Source: an uncultured Microbacterium sp.
GTDB lineage: Bacteria; Actinomycetota; Actinomycetes; Actinomycetales; Microbacteriaceae
Assembly: GCF_947489255.1 (NCBI RefSeq)
Contig: NZ_CANLCY010000004.1
Span: forward strand, 62,001-126,000
Direction: 5' to 3'
DNA length: 64,000 nucleotides
Of this stretch, positions 25,612 to 35,823 are shown piece after piece. The notes under the pieces are model-generated. The model saw nothing but the letters and a program-made list of their open reading frames with translations. It was not told where the DNA came from and made no database searches. The translations under genes were made by a program, and so were the position numbers. Within the stretch, counting starts at the first letter, position 1, and the number at the start of each line of letters is the position of its first letter.

Positions 25612-26562
25612 ATGCCTGCTCGCGTCGGGATCGTCGTCCGCACCCGCCACCGCCCCGGATTCCTCCGGGGGGCGCTCGCCGACATCGCCGCGCAGACCTT
25701 CTCCGACCGCCGGGTCGTGGTCGTCGACGACGGGGGAGACGCCGCCGAGGTCGACCGCGTCGTCGCGGAGTCGGGACTGACGGACGTGGACGTCGTCCAC
25801 ATCGCCGATGGCGAGGGCGGTCGCTGCGTCGCCGCGAACACCGGGGTGCGCACCCTCGACACCGATCACGTCGTGCTGCACGACGACGACGACCGGTGGC
25901 ATCCGGAGTTCCTCTCCCGCACCGTCGCCTGGCTCGACGCCCATCCCGACGATGCGGCGGTGGCGGTCCCGACCGAGATCGTCTACGAGGAGAATCGCGA
26001 CGGCGCCTGGGTCGAAGTCGGTCGTGCGCCTTTCTGGGCGGGGATGCAGCGGGTCTCGCTCACCGAGATGATGAGCATCAATCGGATGGTGCCGATCGCG
26101 GTCCTCTATCGCCGCGCCGTGCACGCCGAAGTGGGGTGGTACGACGAGACCCTCGACGCCGTCGAGGACTGGGACCTCTACCTGCGCATCCTGCGGCACG
26201 GCGACATCGGCTTCCTCCCGGGCGAGGCTCTCGCCTACTGGACCCAGCGACCGGGTGCCGAGGGCCTCGACGCCAACAGCATGTTCGGCCTCGCCGCCGA
26301 GCACGCGCGCGACGACGCCGTCGTCCGCGACCGGGCTCTCGCCGAATGGGTGCGTCGCGAGGGCGCCGGACTTCCGCTGTTCGTCGCCGCGTCGCAGGCC
26401 GAACTGGCGGCACACGTCGATCGCTCCATCGACCGCGCCGTGGAACGGATCGTGGAGCGACTGCGCACCGACGTCCGCGACGACGTTCGGCGCGAGATCG
26501 ACGCGCATCAGCCGGTGATGTCGCGTTTGCGGCGGCTGCGGCGGCGTCTTCCGGGGCGCTGA
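25612..26562 (+). CDS. Family 2 glycosyltransferase
   Basis: A 316-residue GT-A enzyme. VGIVVRTRHRPGFLRGAL opens the nucleotide-binding fold, VVVDDGGD follows, and the metal-binding acidic run lies in VVLHDDDDRWHPEF; EDWDLYLRI is the acceptor-side acidic motif. The last 60 residues form a charged amphipathic helix (DRSIDRAVERIVERLRTDVR), possibly a membrane-edge or oligomer contact. The substrate is unknown. Its own promoter separates it from the purE-LCP-GT operon. Confidence 0.85.
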   Translation: MPARVGIVVRTRHRPGFLRGALADIAAQTFSDRRVVVVDDGGDAAEVDRVVAESGLTDVDVVHIADGEGGRCVAANTGVRTLDTDHVVLHDDDDRWHPEFLSRTVAWLDAHPDDAAVAVPTEIVYEENRDGAWVEVGRAPFWAGMQRVSLTEMMSINRMVPIAVLYRRAVHAEVGWYDETLDAVEDWDLYLRILRHGDIGFLPGEALAYWTQRPGAEGLDANSMFGLAAEHARDDAVVRDRALAEWVRREGAGLPLFVAASQAELAAHVDRSIDRAVERIVERLRTDVRDDVRREIDAHQPVMSRLRRLRRRLPGR

Positions 26563-26611
26563 CATCGGCGTCCCTTCCTTCCCAATATTCCCATCCGTCA
26601 CTTGCGCAACG

Positions 26612-26617
26612 CATAAT
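26612..26617 (+). promoter_or_regulatory. Candidate -10 box, leaderless start of the lipoprotein gene
   Basis: CATAAT, 6 bases before the GTG at 26624. Confidence 0.5.
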
Positions 26618-26623
26618 GAACGC

Positions 26624-27160
26624 GTGAAGCACCTTCTCGGCACCGTCATCCCGTCTCCCTCGAGGCGCGCGCGTGTCGCGTCGACCTCACTCCTGGTCCT
26701 CGCGCTGGTCTCGTTGTCCGCGTGCGCGACACCGACCCCCGGGGCCGCGCCCATCTCGTCCGACGCGGCGTCATCGAGCCCGTCCCCCTCCGCGCCTGCC
26801 ACGGCTTCCGCTTCTCCGGCGATCACCGCCGATCCCTCTCCTGCGCCGAGCGAGAGCGCGACCGCCGACTCGCCCTACAACGGCGAGATCCTCGTGATCA
26901 CCTCCGAAGTGCGCGACGGGTCGCTCGAGGTCACGGCGATGGTGCCCGGGGTGTCCGAGTCCGGGGGCACCTGCACCCTGACCCTCGAGGAGTCGCAGCG
27001 GTCGGTGTCGGTGTCCGGCAACGAGGGCAAAGAGGTCACCTACTGCGGTCTCATGTCCATCCCGGTGCCCGACGGCGAGGACGCCGCCTTCACCGTTTCC
27101 TACACCTCCGCGAACCTCCGGGCGCAATCGTCCATCACCACCATTGAGACGGCGCCGTGA
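26624..27160 (+). CDS. Putative lipoprotein of unknown function
   Basis: A 178-residue exported protein. After a charged N-terminus it has a hydrophobic signal and the lipobox LSAC (Cys near residue 34). A Ser/Pro/Ala-rich spacer (about 38-82) then leads to a small beta-rich domain with two cysteines (GGTCTLTL, VTYCGLM) that could form a disulfide. It overlaps the large repeat-protein gene by 1-4 bases, so the two are coupled and may work together on the cell surface. No family was recognised. Confidence 0.7.
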   Translation: MKHLLGTVIPSPSRRARVASTSLLVLALVSLSACATPTPGAAPISSDAASSSPSPSAPATASASPAITADPSPAPSESATADSPYNGEILVITSEVRDGSLEVTAMVPGVSESGGTCTLTLEESQRSVSVSGNEGKEVTYCGLMSIPVPDGEDAAFTVSYTSANLRAQSSITTIETAP

Positions 27161-29874
27161 TGCGTCATCCTCGCCGCCGCAGCGTCGCGGCGGTCATCGC
27201 CTCCTGGGCGTGCGCCATCGCTCTGCTCGCCGCCGCGCCGCTCGCGCTCCCGGCCACGGTCGCGCCCGCACCGGCCGCGGCGGCTGCGGATGCCTCGGAT
27301 TGGAACCCCGGCAGCATCATCGACGATGCGGTGTTCTACGACGGCGCCGCGATGTCGGCGGGGGAGATCCAGACCTTCCTCGATGGGAAGGTCCGTTCCT
27401 GTCGGTCGGGCTACACCTGCCTGAAGGACTATCGGCAGAGCACCGATGACCGCCCGGCCGACAAGTACTGCAACGGCTACGCGGGTGCAGCGAACGAGAG
27501 CGCCGCCACCATCATCGCCAAGGTGGCCCTCTCCTGCGGCATCAGCCAGAAAGCCCTTCTCGTGCTCCTCCAGAAGGAGCAGGGCCTGGTCACCTCGACC
27601 GCTCCGTCGGCATGGAACTACTCCGCGGCAACGGGCCAGGGCTGTCCCGACACCGCTCCGTGCGATCCTTCGACCCAGGGGTTCTTCTACCAGGTCTACT
27701 ACGGTGCCCGTCAGTTCGAGGTGTACCGCCTCAATCCGAGCTGGTGGGGGTACCAGGCCGGCCGGTGGAACAACATCCTCTACAACCCGTCTGCCAGCTG
27801 CGGCACGCAGCGCGTCTACATCGAGAATCAGGCGACGGCGGGCCTGTACATCTACACCCCGTACGTGCCCAACCAGGCAGCGCTGCGCAACCTCTACGGC
27901 GAGGGCGACGGATGCAGCGCCTACGGCAACCGCAACTTCTGGCGCACCTTCACCGACTGGTTCGGCTCGACCAAGGCCGGCGGACGCCCCTTCGGCTCCG
28001 TTGATGCGATCGAGGCCTACCCGGGTGGCATTCGCGTGCGGGGGTGGGCGATCGACCCCGACACGTCCGGCTCCATCCAGGTGCGGGTCTCGCTCGCGGG
28101 GGCCGTCACGACCCTCACGGCCGACGCCGATCGTCCCGACGTGGGTGCCGCCTATCCCGGGAGCGGCAGCAGCCACGGGTTCGACACGCGCATCCCGGTC
28201 ACGTCGGGCGGCAGCGGTCAAGTGTGTCTGACCGCGGTGAACACCGGCTCGGGGAGCGACGTCGGTCTCGGATGCCGCGACATGCCGTTCTACACCGGTT
28301 CGCCCGTCGGGTCCGTCGATTCCGTCGCGGTGTCGTCGGGGTCGATCACGGTGACGGGCTGGGCCATCGATCCGGACACCGCCGCCTCGATCCCCGTGCA
28401 CGTCTACGTGGACGGTGTCGGCACGGCCGTCACCGCCAACCGGAGCCGTGCCGACCTTGCGACGCCGTACCCCGCCCACGGCACGGCGCACGGTTACAGC
28501 ACGACCCTCAAGGTGCCACTGGACGCTCGACAGGTCTGCGTCTACGGCATCGACACCGGGGGCGGCGACAACACGACCCTCGGATGCCGCAGCATCATGA
28601 CCCCCGCCGCGCGCGACATCGGCCGGGCGCCCCTCGGCTACATCGACGGGATCGACGTCGCGGGTACGACCGCTCGGGTGAGCGGGTGGGCGATCGATCC
28701 CGACACCAAGAAGTCGATCCCAGTGCACATCTACGTCGGCGGCGTCGGCCGCGCCTTCACCGCGGACGACAAGCGGAGCGACGTCGGTGAGGCCTATCCG
28801 GCGTACGGCAGCGGTCACGGTTTCTCGGAGGTCGTCGACCTCCCCGCGGGCAACTCGACCGTCTGCGTCTACGCGATCAACACCTCGGGCGACAACACCA
28901 CCCTGGGCTGCCGCTCGGTCACCGGAGGGGATCAGGGCCGCGCGCCCATCGGCAACTTCGAGTCGGTCAGCGTCTCCGGGCGCAGCGCGACCGTCACGGG
29001 CTGGGCCATCGATCCGGACACGATCCGCCCCATCGCCGTGCGCATCTCGGTCGACGGGAAGTCCACGCGCGTCACCGCGCAGACCTCGCGGCCGGACGTA
29101 GCCGCCGCGTACCCGGTGTACGGCGCGACGCACGGCTACTCCCGCGCCGTCGACATTCCCATCGGCCCGTCCACGGTGTGCGTGACGGCCGTCAACACGA
29201 GTGGGCCCGACACCGATCTCGGCTGCCGATCGATCACGACGCCCGACGAGGGCAAGACGCCCATCGGCGCGGTCGACGAGGTGACCGTGTCCGGAACGAC
29301 CGCGAGCGTCCGGGGGTGGGCGATCGACCCCGACACGGCCAAACCGATCGACGTGCACGTCTACGTGGGCGCATCGGCGTCAGTACTCACCGCGAACACC
29401 AGCCGTCCCGACGTGGGCGCGGCCTATCCGCTCTACGGTTCCGCGCACGGGTATCAGTCGTCGGTGTCGATCCCGGTGGGCACCTCCCGCCTGTGCATCT
29501 ACGCGATCAACACCTCGGGGGCGAATCCGCTGCTCGGCTGCCGCACGGTGACCGGCGTCGCCGGGGCACCCATCGGGCGCCTCGACGCGGTCAGCGCCGC
29601 GACCGGAGCGCTCACGGTGCGCGGATGGGCCTTCGACCCCGACGTCTCGGGACCGGTGACGGTGCGCGTATCGATCGACGGGTCGGTCCGGACGGTGCGT
29701 GCCGACGGGTCGCGTCCTGACGTGGGCGCGGCCTTCCCCGCGGCGGGTTCGGCACACGGTTTCGAGCAGCGGTACACCGCGACGAAGGGCACGCGTCAGG
29801 TCTGCGCGAGCGTGGTGGACGACAAGGGCGGCTTCACGGTGTCGCTCGGCTGTCTCTCTGTCACCGTGCGCTGA
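27157..29874 (+). CDS. Secreted surface protein: lysozyme-like/'hemagglutinin' domain plus six GWAIDPDT repeats
   Basis: A 905-residue exported protein with an N-terminal signal (about 1-45). Residues about 47-275 form a domain seen in many actinobacterial surface proteins, sometimes labelled hemagglutinin. It has an ALLVLLQKEQGLVTS segment reminiscent of lytic transglycosylases (Glu as possible catalyst) and several Cys pairs. Six repeats of about 104 residues follow (nucleotides about 27989-29871), each with GWA(I/F)DPD, (R/D)xDVxxAYP, a His-Gly-(Y/F) turn and LGCR. It is coupled to the lipoprotein gene. Start is GTG 27157 or ATG 27160. Enzymatic activity is inference. Confidence 0.72.
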   Translation: MMRHPRRRSVAAVIASWACAIALLAAAPLALPATVAPAPAAAAADASDWNPGSIIDDAVFYDGAAMSAGEIQTFLDGKVRSCRSGYTCLKDYRQSTDDRPADKYCNGYAGAANESAATIIAKVALSCGISQKALLVLLQKEQGLVTSTAPSAWNYSAATGQGCPDTAPCDPSTQGFFYQVYYGARQFEVYRLNPSWWGYQAGRWNNILYNPSASCGTQRVYIENQATAGLYIYTPYVPNQAALRNLYGEGDGCSAYGNRNFWRTFTDWFGSTKAGGRPFGSVDAIEAYPGGIRVRGWAIDPDTSGSIQVRVSLAGAVTTLTADADRPDVGAAYPGSGSSHGFDTRIPVTSGGSGQVCLTAVNTGSGSDVGLGCRDMPFYTGSPVGSVDSVAVSSGSITVTGWAIDPDTAASIPVHVYVDGVGTAVTANRSRADLATPYPAHGTAHGYSTTLKVPLDARQVCVYGIDTGGGDNTTLGCRSIMTPAARDIGRAPLGYIDGIDVAGTTARVSGWAIDPDTKKSIPVHIYVGGVGRAFTADDKRSDVGEAYPAYGSGHGFSEVVDLPAGNSTVCVYAINTSGDNTTLGCRSVTGGDQGRAPIGNFESVSVSGRSATVTGWAIDPDTIRPIAVRISVDGKSTRVTAQTSRPDVAAAYPVYGATHGYSRAVDIPIGPSTVCVTAVNTSGPDTDLGCRSITTPDEGKTPIGAVDEVTVSGTTASVRGWAIDPDTAKPIDVHVYVGASASVLTANTSRPDVGAAYPLYGSAHGYQSSVSIPVGTSRLCIYAINTSGANPLLGCRTVTGVAGAPIGRLDAVSAATGALTVRGWAFDPDVSGPVTVRVSIDGSVRTVRADGSRPDVGAAFPAAGSAHGFEQRYTATKGTRQVCASVVDDKGGFTVSLGCLSVTVR
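27989..29871 (+). repeat. Six in-frame repeats of about 309-328 bp
   Basis: The GWAIDPDT core recurs at about 28041, 28356, 28684, 28999, 29311 and 29620. Units differ enough at the DNA level to suggest an old duplication. Confidence 0.8.
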
Positions 29875-29970
29875 GTCGCCCGATCGTCGAGCCGGGGCGC
29901 CCGCGCTTCGTGAGGCGGCACCCCCGCAGGACGGCGTCTCACGGGTGGCGCCGGCCTTTCACGCCGATGG

Positions 29971-30009
29971 GTCACCTCGGTGGGTCACCTCGGTGCGTCA
30001 CCTCGGTGG
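29971..30009. repeat. 13-bp tandem repeat, three copies
   Basis: GTCACCTCGGTG(G/C) three times in a row, in the 149-base gap between the convergent 3' ends of the repeat-protein gene and the DUF2142 gene. Confidence 0.8.
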
Positions 30010-30023
30010 GTCGCGCCGGTCGG

Positions 30024-31532
30024 TCACCGAGCGGCGATCCTCGAGGCGGGAGCCGGGTCGACGGCCGCGCCCCCGCGCCGCACGAGGGTGCCGGTGAGCA
30101 CGAGCAGTCCCCCGAAGAACGCCACGGCGAGCACGGGGACGGCGAGGGGAGGGGTCCACTGCCAGGCGGCCGTCAGAGCGCTCGTGTCGCCGGCCAGGTA
30201 ACGGTGGCCGGTGCGCACCGCCGTGATCGTCACCCCCACGACGAGGAACGCCGGCAACAGCCAGCGCAACATCCCCACGACGCGTCGGGTTCCGGCATCC
30301 ATCGGTGTCGTGCCCGGGCCCGCATCCGCGGCCAGGGCGGCGATGACGATGAGGGCGGCGACGAGCGGCATGGTGTAGCGCCCCTGCCAGCCGTAGCCCG
30401 ACCACTGCAGGCCCGACAGAACCCCCGGGATGAGCGTGGCGGAGCCGAACGCGAGCAGGATGGCCCAGCGGGCGCGCCGCGTCGCGAGACCGAAGCAGAA
30501 CACGAGGGCGCCGCCGAGAAGCAGCACCCACGAGGTCGACAAGATGTTCGGGCTGCGCAGGTCGAGCCAGCCGAGGTTCCCGTACATCTGCGTGACCTGC
30601 TCGTGGTAGTTCGAATAGAACACCGAGATGCCCGTCAGCCCGTCCGCGAGTGAGGCCGGCTTCTCGACCCCGACGTAGTTCGTCCCGTGCACGAGCACCC
30701 ACAGGACGCTGAAGGCGGTGACCGCGCCGATGCCGCCGGCCAGGATCCACGCCCGACGGTCGGCCAGCAGGCGCCGTGTGCGTTCGAATCCGGCCACGAC
30801 GAGCAGCGCGACAGCGGTCAACGCGAGGAACATCGGCGACAGTCCGCGTGTGACCACGAGCACGCAGGAGGCGGCGAGCAGCAGTGAGTGCTCCTCGCGC
30901 CATCCGGTCGTCGCAGGACGGCACGCGACGGCGAAACCGGCGACCGTGGCGGCGAACAGCGTGGCGATCTCCCACGCGCTGGGGTTGAGCACCATCCCGA
31001 CATAGAGCGTCATCGGCGTCAGGAACAGCGTCGCCGCGATCACGGGTAGGGGGGATCGCGAGGACCGCCGCAGCAGCGAGAGCCCCCAGGCCAGGAAGAG
31101 CGCCGTCACCACGGCCGCGAGGGCGCGGGAGAGGTAGAGCCCGTACTCGGTGGGCACGGCCAGGGTGCCGAGACCCGTCCACAGGTAGAAGACGGGGTTG
31201 TACAGCCCGGCGTTCGTCTGCGAGAGCACCTCGGCGGTGGAGCTGATGCGGAGCGGTCCCTGGCAGGCGGCCGTCACGTCGGGGTGGAAGGCGATGCAGC
31301 CGGCGAACACGTCCATGTTCGAGAACCGGGCCGGCAGCGTGGGCTCCAGCGTCCCCGCCTGGCCGCGTACGACGGCCGCCGCATACACGTAGTGAGCCGC
31401 CTCGTCGGCGCCGGAGGCGATGGGGAGGAACACGGCGCCCGAGAGCAGGATCGCCAGCAGGGCGACGAAGACGACGGCGACGTCCGCCAGGGGACGCCGG
31501 GGGAGGGCGAGGCGGGCGAGGAGTGCGGGCAT
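30024..31532 (-). CDS. DUF2142-type polytopic membrane protein
   Basis: A 502-residue protein with 10-12 predicted transmembrane helices. The early loop motif GADEAAHYVYAAAVVRG matches the DUF2142 family, which lies in polysaccharide clusters and has the look of GT-C or O-antigen-polymerase-like enzymes. The start ATG at 31532 is chosen because AGAAGG lies 9 bases upstream; an in-frame ATG at 31553 would add seven residues. It is divergent from the DPM-like transferase gene. Confidence 0.72.
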   Translation of the reverse strand: MPALLARLALPRRPLADVAVVFVALLAILLSGAVFLPIASGADEAAHYVYAAAVVRGQAGTLEPTLPARFSNMDVFAGCIAFHPDVTAACQGPLRISSTAEVLSQTNAGLYNPVFYLWTGLGTLAVPTEYGLYLSRALAAVVTALFLAWGLSLLRRSSRSPLPVIAATLFLTPMTLYVGMVLNPSAWEIATLFAATVAGFAVACRPATTGWREEHSLLLAASCVLVVTRGLSPMFLALTAVALLVVAGFERTRRLLADRRAWILAGGIGAVTAFSVLWVLVHGTNYVGVEKPASLADGLTGISVFYSNYHEQVTQMYGNLGWLDLRSPNILSTSWVLLLGGALVFCFGLATRRARWAILLAFGSATLIPGVLSGLQWSGYGWQGRYTMPLVAALIVIAALAADAGPGTTPMDAGTRRVVGMLRWLLPAFLVVGVTITAVRTGHRYLAGDTSALTAAWQWTPPLAVPVLAVAFFGGLLVLTGTLVRRGGAAVDPAPASRIAAR

Positions 31533-31674
31533 GAGGTGATTCCTTCTGGGCATCCCTCCGCCGACGTGGTGGAGGCGGTGACGGCCCGTGCGATCCTACA
31601 AGCAGCCGCTTTCACCACCCGGCCGGCCCGCTCGGAGTGCGGCGGAGTCCTGCTGGCGGAGCGAAGGGCGCTGC

Positions 31675-31680
31675 TACGAT
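31675..31680 (+). promoter_or_regulatory. Candidate -10 box, leaderless start of the DPM-like gene
   Basis: TACGAT, 7 bases before the ATG at 31688; it rules out the overlapping ATG 31679. Confidence 0.6.
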
Positions 31681-31687
31681 GAGGGCG

Positions 31688-32419
31688 ATGTCTGCGGCAC
31701 GATCGAGCACTCTGGTCATCGTTCCGGCTTGGAACGAGGGCGAGAGCGTCGGCCCCACGATCCGGGAGATCCTGGCCCAGCCCGAAGCCTGGGACATCCT
31801 CGTCGTGGACGACGGTTCCCAGGACGATACGGCCGTCAGAGCTCGCGAGGCCGGGGCCACGATCCTGTCGCTCCCGTTCAATCTCGGTGTCGGCGGGGCG
31901 ATGCGTGCGGGATTCCGTTACGCCCAGCGCCACGGGTACACCCGGGCGATCCAGGTCGACGCCGACGGTCAGCACAACCCGCGCGACATCGCAGCGGTGC
32001 TCGACGGACTGCAGAGGGCTGACATCTCGATCGGCGCTCGCTTCGCGGAGGTCGGCGACTACTCTGCGCGGGGGCCGAGGCGGTGGGCGATGCGCATGCT
32101 GGCGGGTGTCCTCACTCGCATCTCCGGTACCCGGTTGACCGATGTGACCAGTGGATTCCGCGCGGCCAACGTTCGCGCAATCGATCAGTACGTCGACTAC
32201 TACCCCGCCGAGTACCTCGGCGACACCGTCGACTCGCTCGTGAACGCCGTGCACGCGGGACTGACGGTGGTTCAGGTGCCGGTCGCGATGCGCCCGCGCG
32301 CCGCGGGGCGCCCCAGCCAGAATCCGCTGGGCGCCTCGCTCTATCTGCTGCGCTCGGTGTTCGCCCTGTCCTTGGCGATCATGCGCGGTGCGGCCTCGAA
32401 GACGGGAGTGCGCGCGTGA
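31688..32419 (+). CDS. Family 2 glycosyltransferase (polyprenyl-phosphate sugar synthase-like)
   Basis: A 243-residue GT-A enzyme with the dolichol-phosphate-mannose-synthase pattern: VIVPAWNE, VVDDGSQDDT, QVDADGQHN (DxD) and the GARF/TSGFRAAN segments. No C-terminal membrane anchor is present. It is coupled (GTGA) to a DUF2304 membrane protein, a frequent pairing that may supply the anchor. It probably makes a polyprenyl-phosphate sugar for extracytoplasmic GT-C enzymes. Confidence 0.82.
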   Translation: MSAARSSTLVIVPAWNEGESVGPTIREILAQPEAWDILVVDDGSQDDTAVRAREAGATILSLPFNLGVGGAMRAGFRYAQRHGYTRAIQVDADGQHNPRDIAAVLDGLQRADISIGARFAEVGDYSARGPRRWAMRMLAGVLTRISGTRLTDVTSGFRAANVRAIDQYVDYYPAEYLGDTVDSLVNAVHAGLTVVQVPVAMRPRAAGRPSQNPLGASLYLLRSVFALSLAIMRGAASKTGVRA

Positions 32420-32820
32420 TCGTCGTCGCCGGGATCACCTTCGCCGTCGTGGTGCTGGGGTTGATCGTCGTCCTGCTTCTCCGCCGTCAGCTGCGCGAGA
32501 AGTACGCGACGCTGTGGCTCGTCATCGGCCTGGCCCTGCTCGTGATCTCGATCTTCCCCGGGCTCCTGGTGCAGCTGACGCATCTGCTCGGGGTCGAGGT
32601 GCCCGCCAACCTCATCTTCGCGATCTCCATCGCCCTTCTCGTCGGCGTCGCCCTCCACCTGTCATGGGAGCTCTCGCGCGCGGAGGAGGAGATCCGCAGC
32701 CTGGCCGAGGAGTCCGCCATCAACCGCGCCGACCTCGAGGCTCTGACCCGTCGGATCGCGCATCTCGAATCAGCGCGCGCCGCCGACGACTCCCCGCACA
32801 TCGAGTCCGATCTCCCCTGA
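32416..32820 (+). CDS. DUF2304 small membrane protein
   Basis: A 134-residue protein with three hydrophobic helices in the first 85 residues, then a charged helical tail (SRAEEEIRSLAEESAINRADLEALTRR) likely to be a coiled coil. The family is regularly next to DPM-like GT2 genes. Start GTG 32416 overlaps the transferase stop. Confidence 0.78.
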   Translation: MIVVAGITFAVVVLGLIVVLLLRRQLREKYATLWLVIGLALLVISIFPGLLVQLTHLLGVEVPANLIFAISIALLVGVALHLSWELSRAEEEIRSLAEESAINRADLEALTRRIAHLESARAADDSPHIESDLP

Positions 32821-32860
32821 CCGCCCTCGCTCGGACGACAGGATGCCGCGCCCGAGGCGG
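32821..32860. terminator. Possible bidirectional terminator
   Basis: CCGCCCTCG (32821-32829) can pair with CGAGGCGG (32853-32860) with one bulge, between converging gene ends. Confidence 0.35.
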
Positions 32861-33319
32861 TCAGGACGCGTCTGTGTCGGACCGGCGGGCGGGGAAGATC
32901 CAGTACCGGTAGGCGAAGTAGTTCCACACGGTCGTCGAGCCGACCGCGACGACCTTCCCGACCACCCACGGGAGCCCCAGCGCAGCGACACCGGAGACGA
33001 TTCCGGTGGTCGCCACGGTATTGAAGGCCACCAGCGCGGTGTACTTGATCGCGCTCGAGGCCACGCCGGTGTCGGAGGAGAACGTGAAAGTGCGCTGCAG
33101 CAGATAGGTGACGGCGAAGCTCAGGAGGAACGCCGTCGGGGTCGCGATGACCAGCGGGACGCCGATGAGGTCATGGAGTAGGGCGAGCAGAGCGACGTCG
33201 ATGAGGAACGCGCCGCCGCCCACGATCAGGTAGCGCACCGCGCTGTGCGACCACACGCGACGTGCCGCCCGGGCGACGAAGCCGGGGCGCTGCGTCGCCC
33301 GGCGCTCGTCGCCGCTCAC
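32861..33319 (-). CDS. GtrA-family membrane protein
   Basis: A 152-residue protein with four transmembrane helices (from VRYLIVGGGAFLIDVALLALL). GtrA-like proteins are proposed to flip or handle polyprenyl-phosphate sugars. The start GTG overlaps the rmlCD stop by GTGA, tying it to the dTDP-rhamnose operon. Confidence 0.85.
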   Translation of the reverse strand: MSGDERRATQRPGFVARAARRVWSHSAVRYLIVGGGAFLIDVALLALLHDLIGVPLVIATPTAFLLSFAVTYLLQRTFTFSSDTGVASSAIKYTALVAFNTVATTGIVSGVAALGLPWVVGKVVAVGSTTVWNYFAYRYWIFPARRSDTDAS

Positions 33320-34737
33320 GCGTGGTCGAGGTAGTCGCGCAGCCGCGCGTCGGCGTCTCCGAGGGGGATGCCGACGGCGATCGTGCCCGTGGGATCGAGC
33401 ACGCTGTTGCGCGGACGAGGAGCGACGGGAGCAGTGGCACCGGCGAAGTATTCGTCAGTGCTGACGCCCGTGACGCGTGCGGGGTCGTGGCCGGACAGTT
33501 CGAAGACACGACGCGCGATGTCGAACCACGAGGCGGGCTCGCCTTGTCCGGTGACGTTGTAGACGCCGACGGGCACGTCTTCGTCGAGGACGACGCGGAT
33601 GGCGCGGGCGATATCGGAGGTGAACGTCAGACGACCGACCTGATCGTCCACCACCCTCGGATCGATCCCGCGACCGGCGAGCGATGCCATCGTGCGCACG
33701 AAGTTGTTGCCGTCGCCGATGACCCAGCTCGTGCGCAGCACGAAGTGGCGCGGCACCGTCCGCACGATCGCGTCGCCCGCGGCCTTCGTCTGTCCGTAGA
33801 CGCCCAGCGGCGAGAGGGCGTCATCGGTGCCGTAGGCCTCGCTCTTCGTACCGTCGAAGACGTAGTCGCTCGAGACGTGGACGAGGGTCAGGCCGTTGGC
33901 GGTCGCGATGCGGGCCAGGGCGGCGACCGCCGTGACGTTCGCGGCCCACGCCTCGGTGCGGCCCTCGGGCGTCTCGGCCGCGTCGACCTTGGTGTAGGCG
34001 GCGGCGTTCACGATGGCGCCGTAATCGCGCCAGCGGCGCGCGGTGTCCAGGTCCGGGGAGGTGAGGTCGAGCTCGGAGCGGGTGGTGTACTCGATCCACG
34101 GGTGCTCGCCGAACTCCTCCCGCAGTGCGCGGCCGAGTTGGCCGTTCGCGCCCGTGACGAGGATCTTCTTGGGCGGCATCGGGACCACGTCGGCGAGTCG
34201 CGGGTGGTCCTTGTCTTTGGCGCTGATCTCGACCTGCGCGAGGGGGATCGGCCACTCGATCGCGGCGGTCTCGTCGGCGAGGTTGAGGAAGGTGTAGGTG
34301 GCGTCGGGGGACCAGTGGTCGTTGACCAAATAGGTGTACGCGGTATCCGCCTCGAGCGTCTGATAGGAGTTGCCGACGCCGCGCGGCACGAAGATGGCGG
34401 TCGAGGGGTCGAGTTCGGCGGTGAAGACGGCACCGAAGGAATCCCCCTCGCGCAGGTCGACCCAGGCTCCGAAGATGCGGCCCGTGGCGACGGAGACGTA
34501 CTTGTCCCACGGTTCCGCGTGGATGCCGCGGGTGGTGCCCACGGCGTCGTTGAAGGAGATGTTGTTCTGCACGGGCCCGAAATCGGGCAGATCGACGGCC
34601 GACGCCGTCATCTTCTCGCGCTGCCAGTTCTCCTTGAACCAGCCGCGGGAGTCGCCGTGGACGGGCAGGTCGAGCAGGATCAGGCCGGGGATGTTGGTCT
34701 CTCGAGCGGAGAGCGCCTTCCCGAAGTCGATCGACAC
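33316..34737 (-). CDS. rmlCD: Fused dTDP-4-dehydrorhamnose 3,5-epimerase / dTDP-4-dehydrorhamnose reductase
   Basis: A 473-residue bifunctional enzyme for the last two steps of dTDP-L-rhamnose synthesis. The N-terminal cupin (about 1-190) has RGIHAEPWDKY with the catalytic His. The C-terminal short-chain reductase (about 195-473) has VTGANGQLGRAL, HVSSDYVFDG and catalytic YGQTK. Separate rmlC and rmlD genes are more usual, although fusions exist in some actinobacteria. The start GTG at 34737 lies 4 bases after the rmlB stop. Confidence 0.9.
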   Translation of the reverse strand: MSIDFGKALSARETNIPGLILLDLPVHGDSRGWFKENWQREKMTASAVDLPDFGPVQNNISFNDAVGTTRGIHAEPWDKYVSVATGRIFGAWVDLREGDSFGAVFTAELDPSTAIFVPRGVGNSYQTLEADTAYTYLVNDHWSPDATYTFLNLADETAAIEWPIPLAQVEISAKDKDHPRLADVVPMPPKKILVTGANGQLGRALREEFGEHPWIEYTTRSELDLTSPDLDTARRWRDYGAIVNAAAYTKVDAAETPEGRTEAWAANVTAVAALARIATANGLTLVHVSSDYVFDGTKSEAYGTDDALSPLGVYGQTKAAGDAIVRTVPRHFVLRTSWVIGDGNNFVRTMASLAGRGIDPRVVDDQVGRLTFTSDIARAIRVVLDEDVPVGVYNVTGQGEPASWFDIARRVFELSGHDPARVTGVSTDEYFAGATAPVAPRPRNSVLDPTGTIAVGIPLGDADARLRDYLDHA

Positions 34738-34741
34738 CGGC

Positions 34742-35770
<1,029 letters not shown>

Positions 35771-35823
35771 TCACCGAGCGGGCTGGATTGGCCACCGCCC
35801 GCGAATGGGGGAAACTGGTCCTC

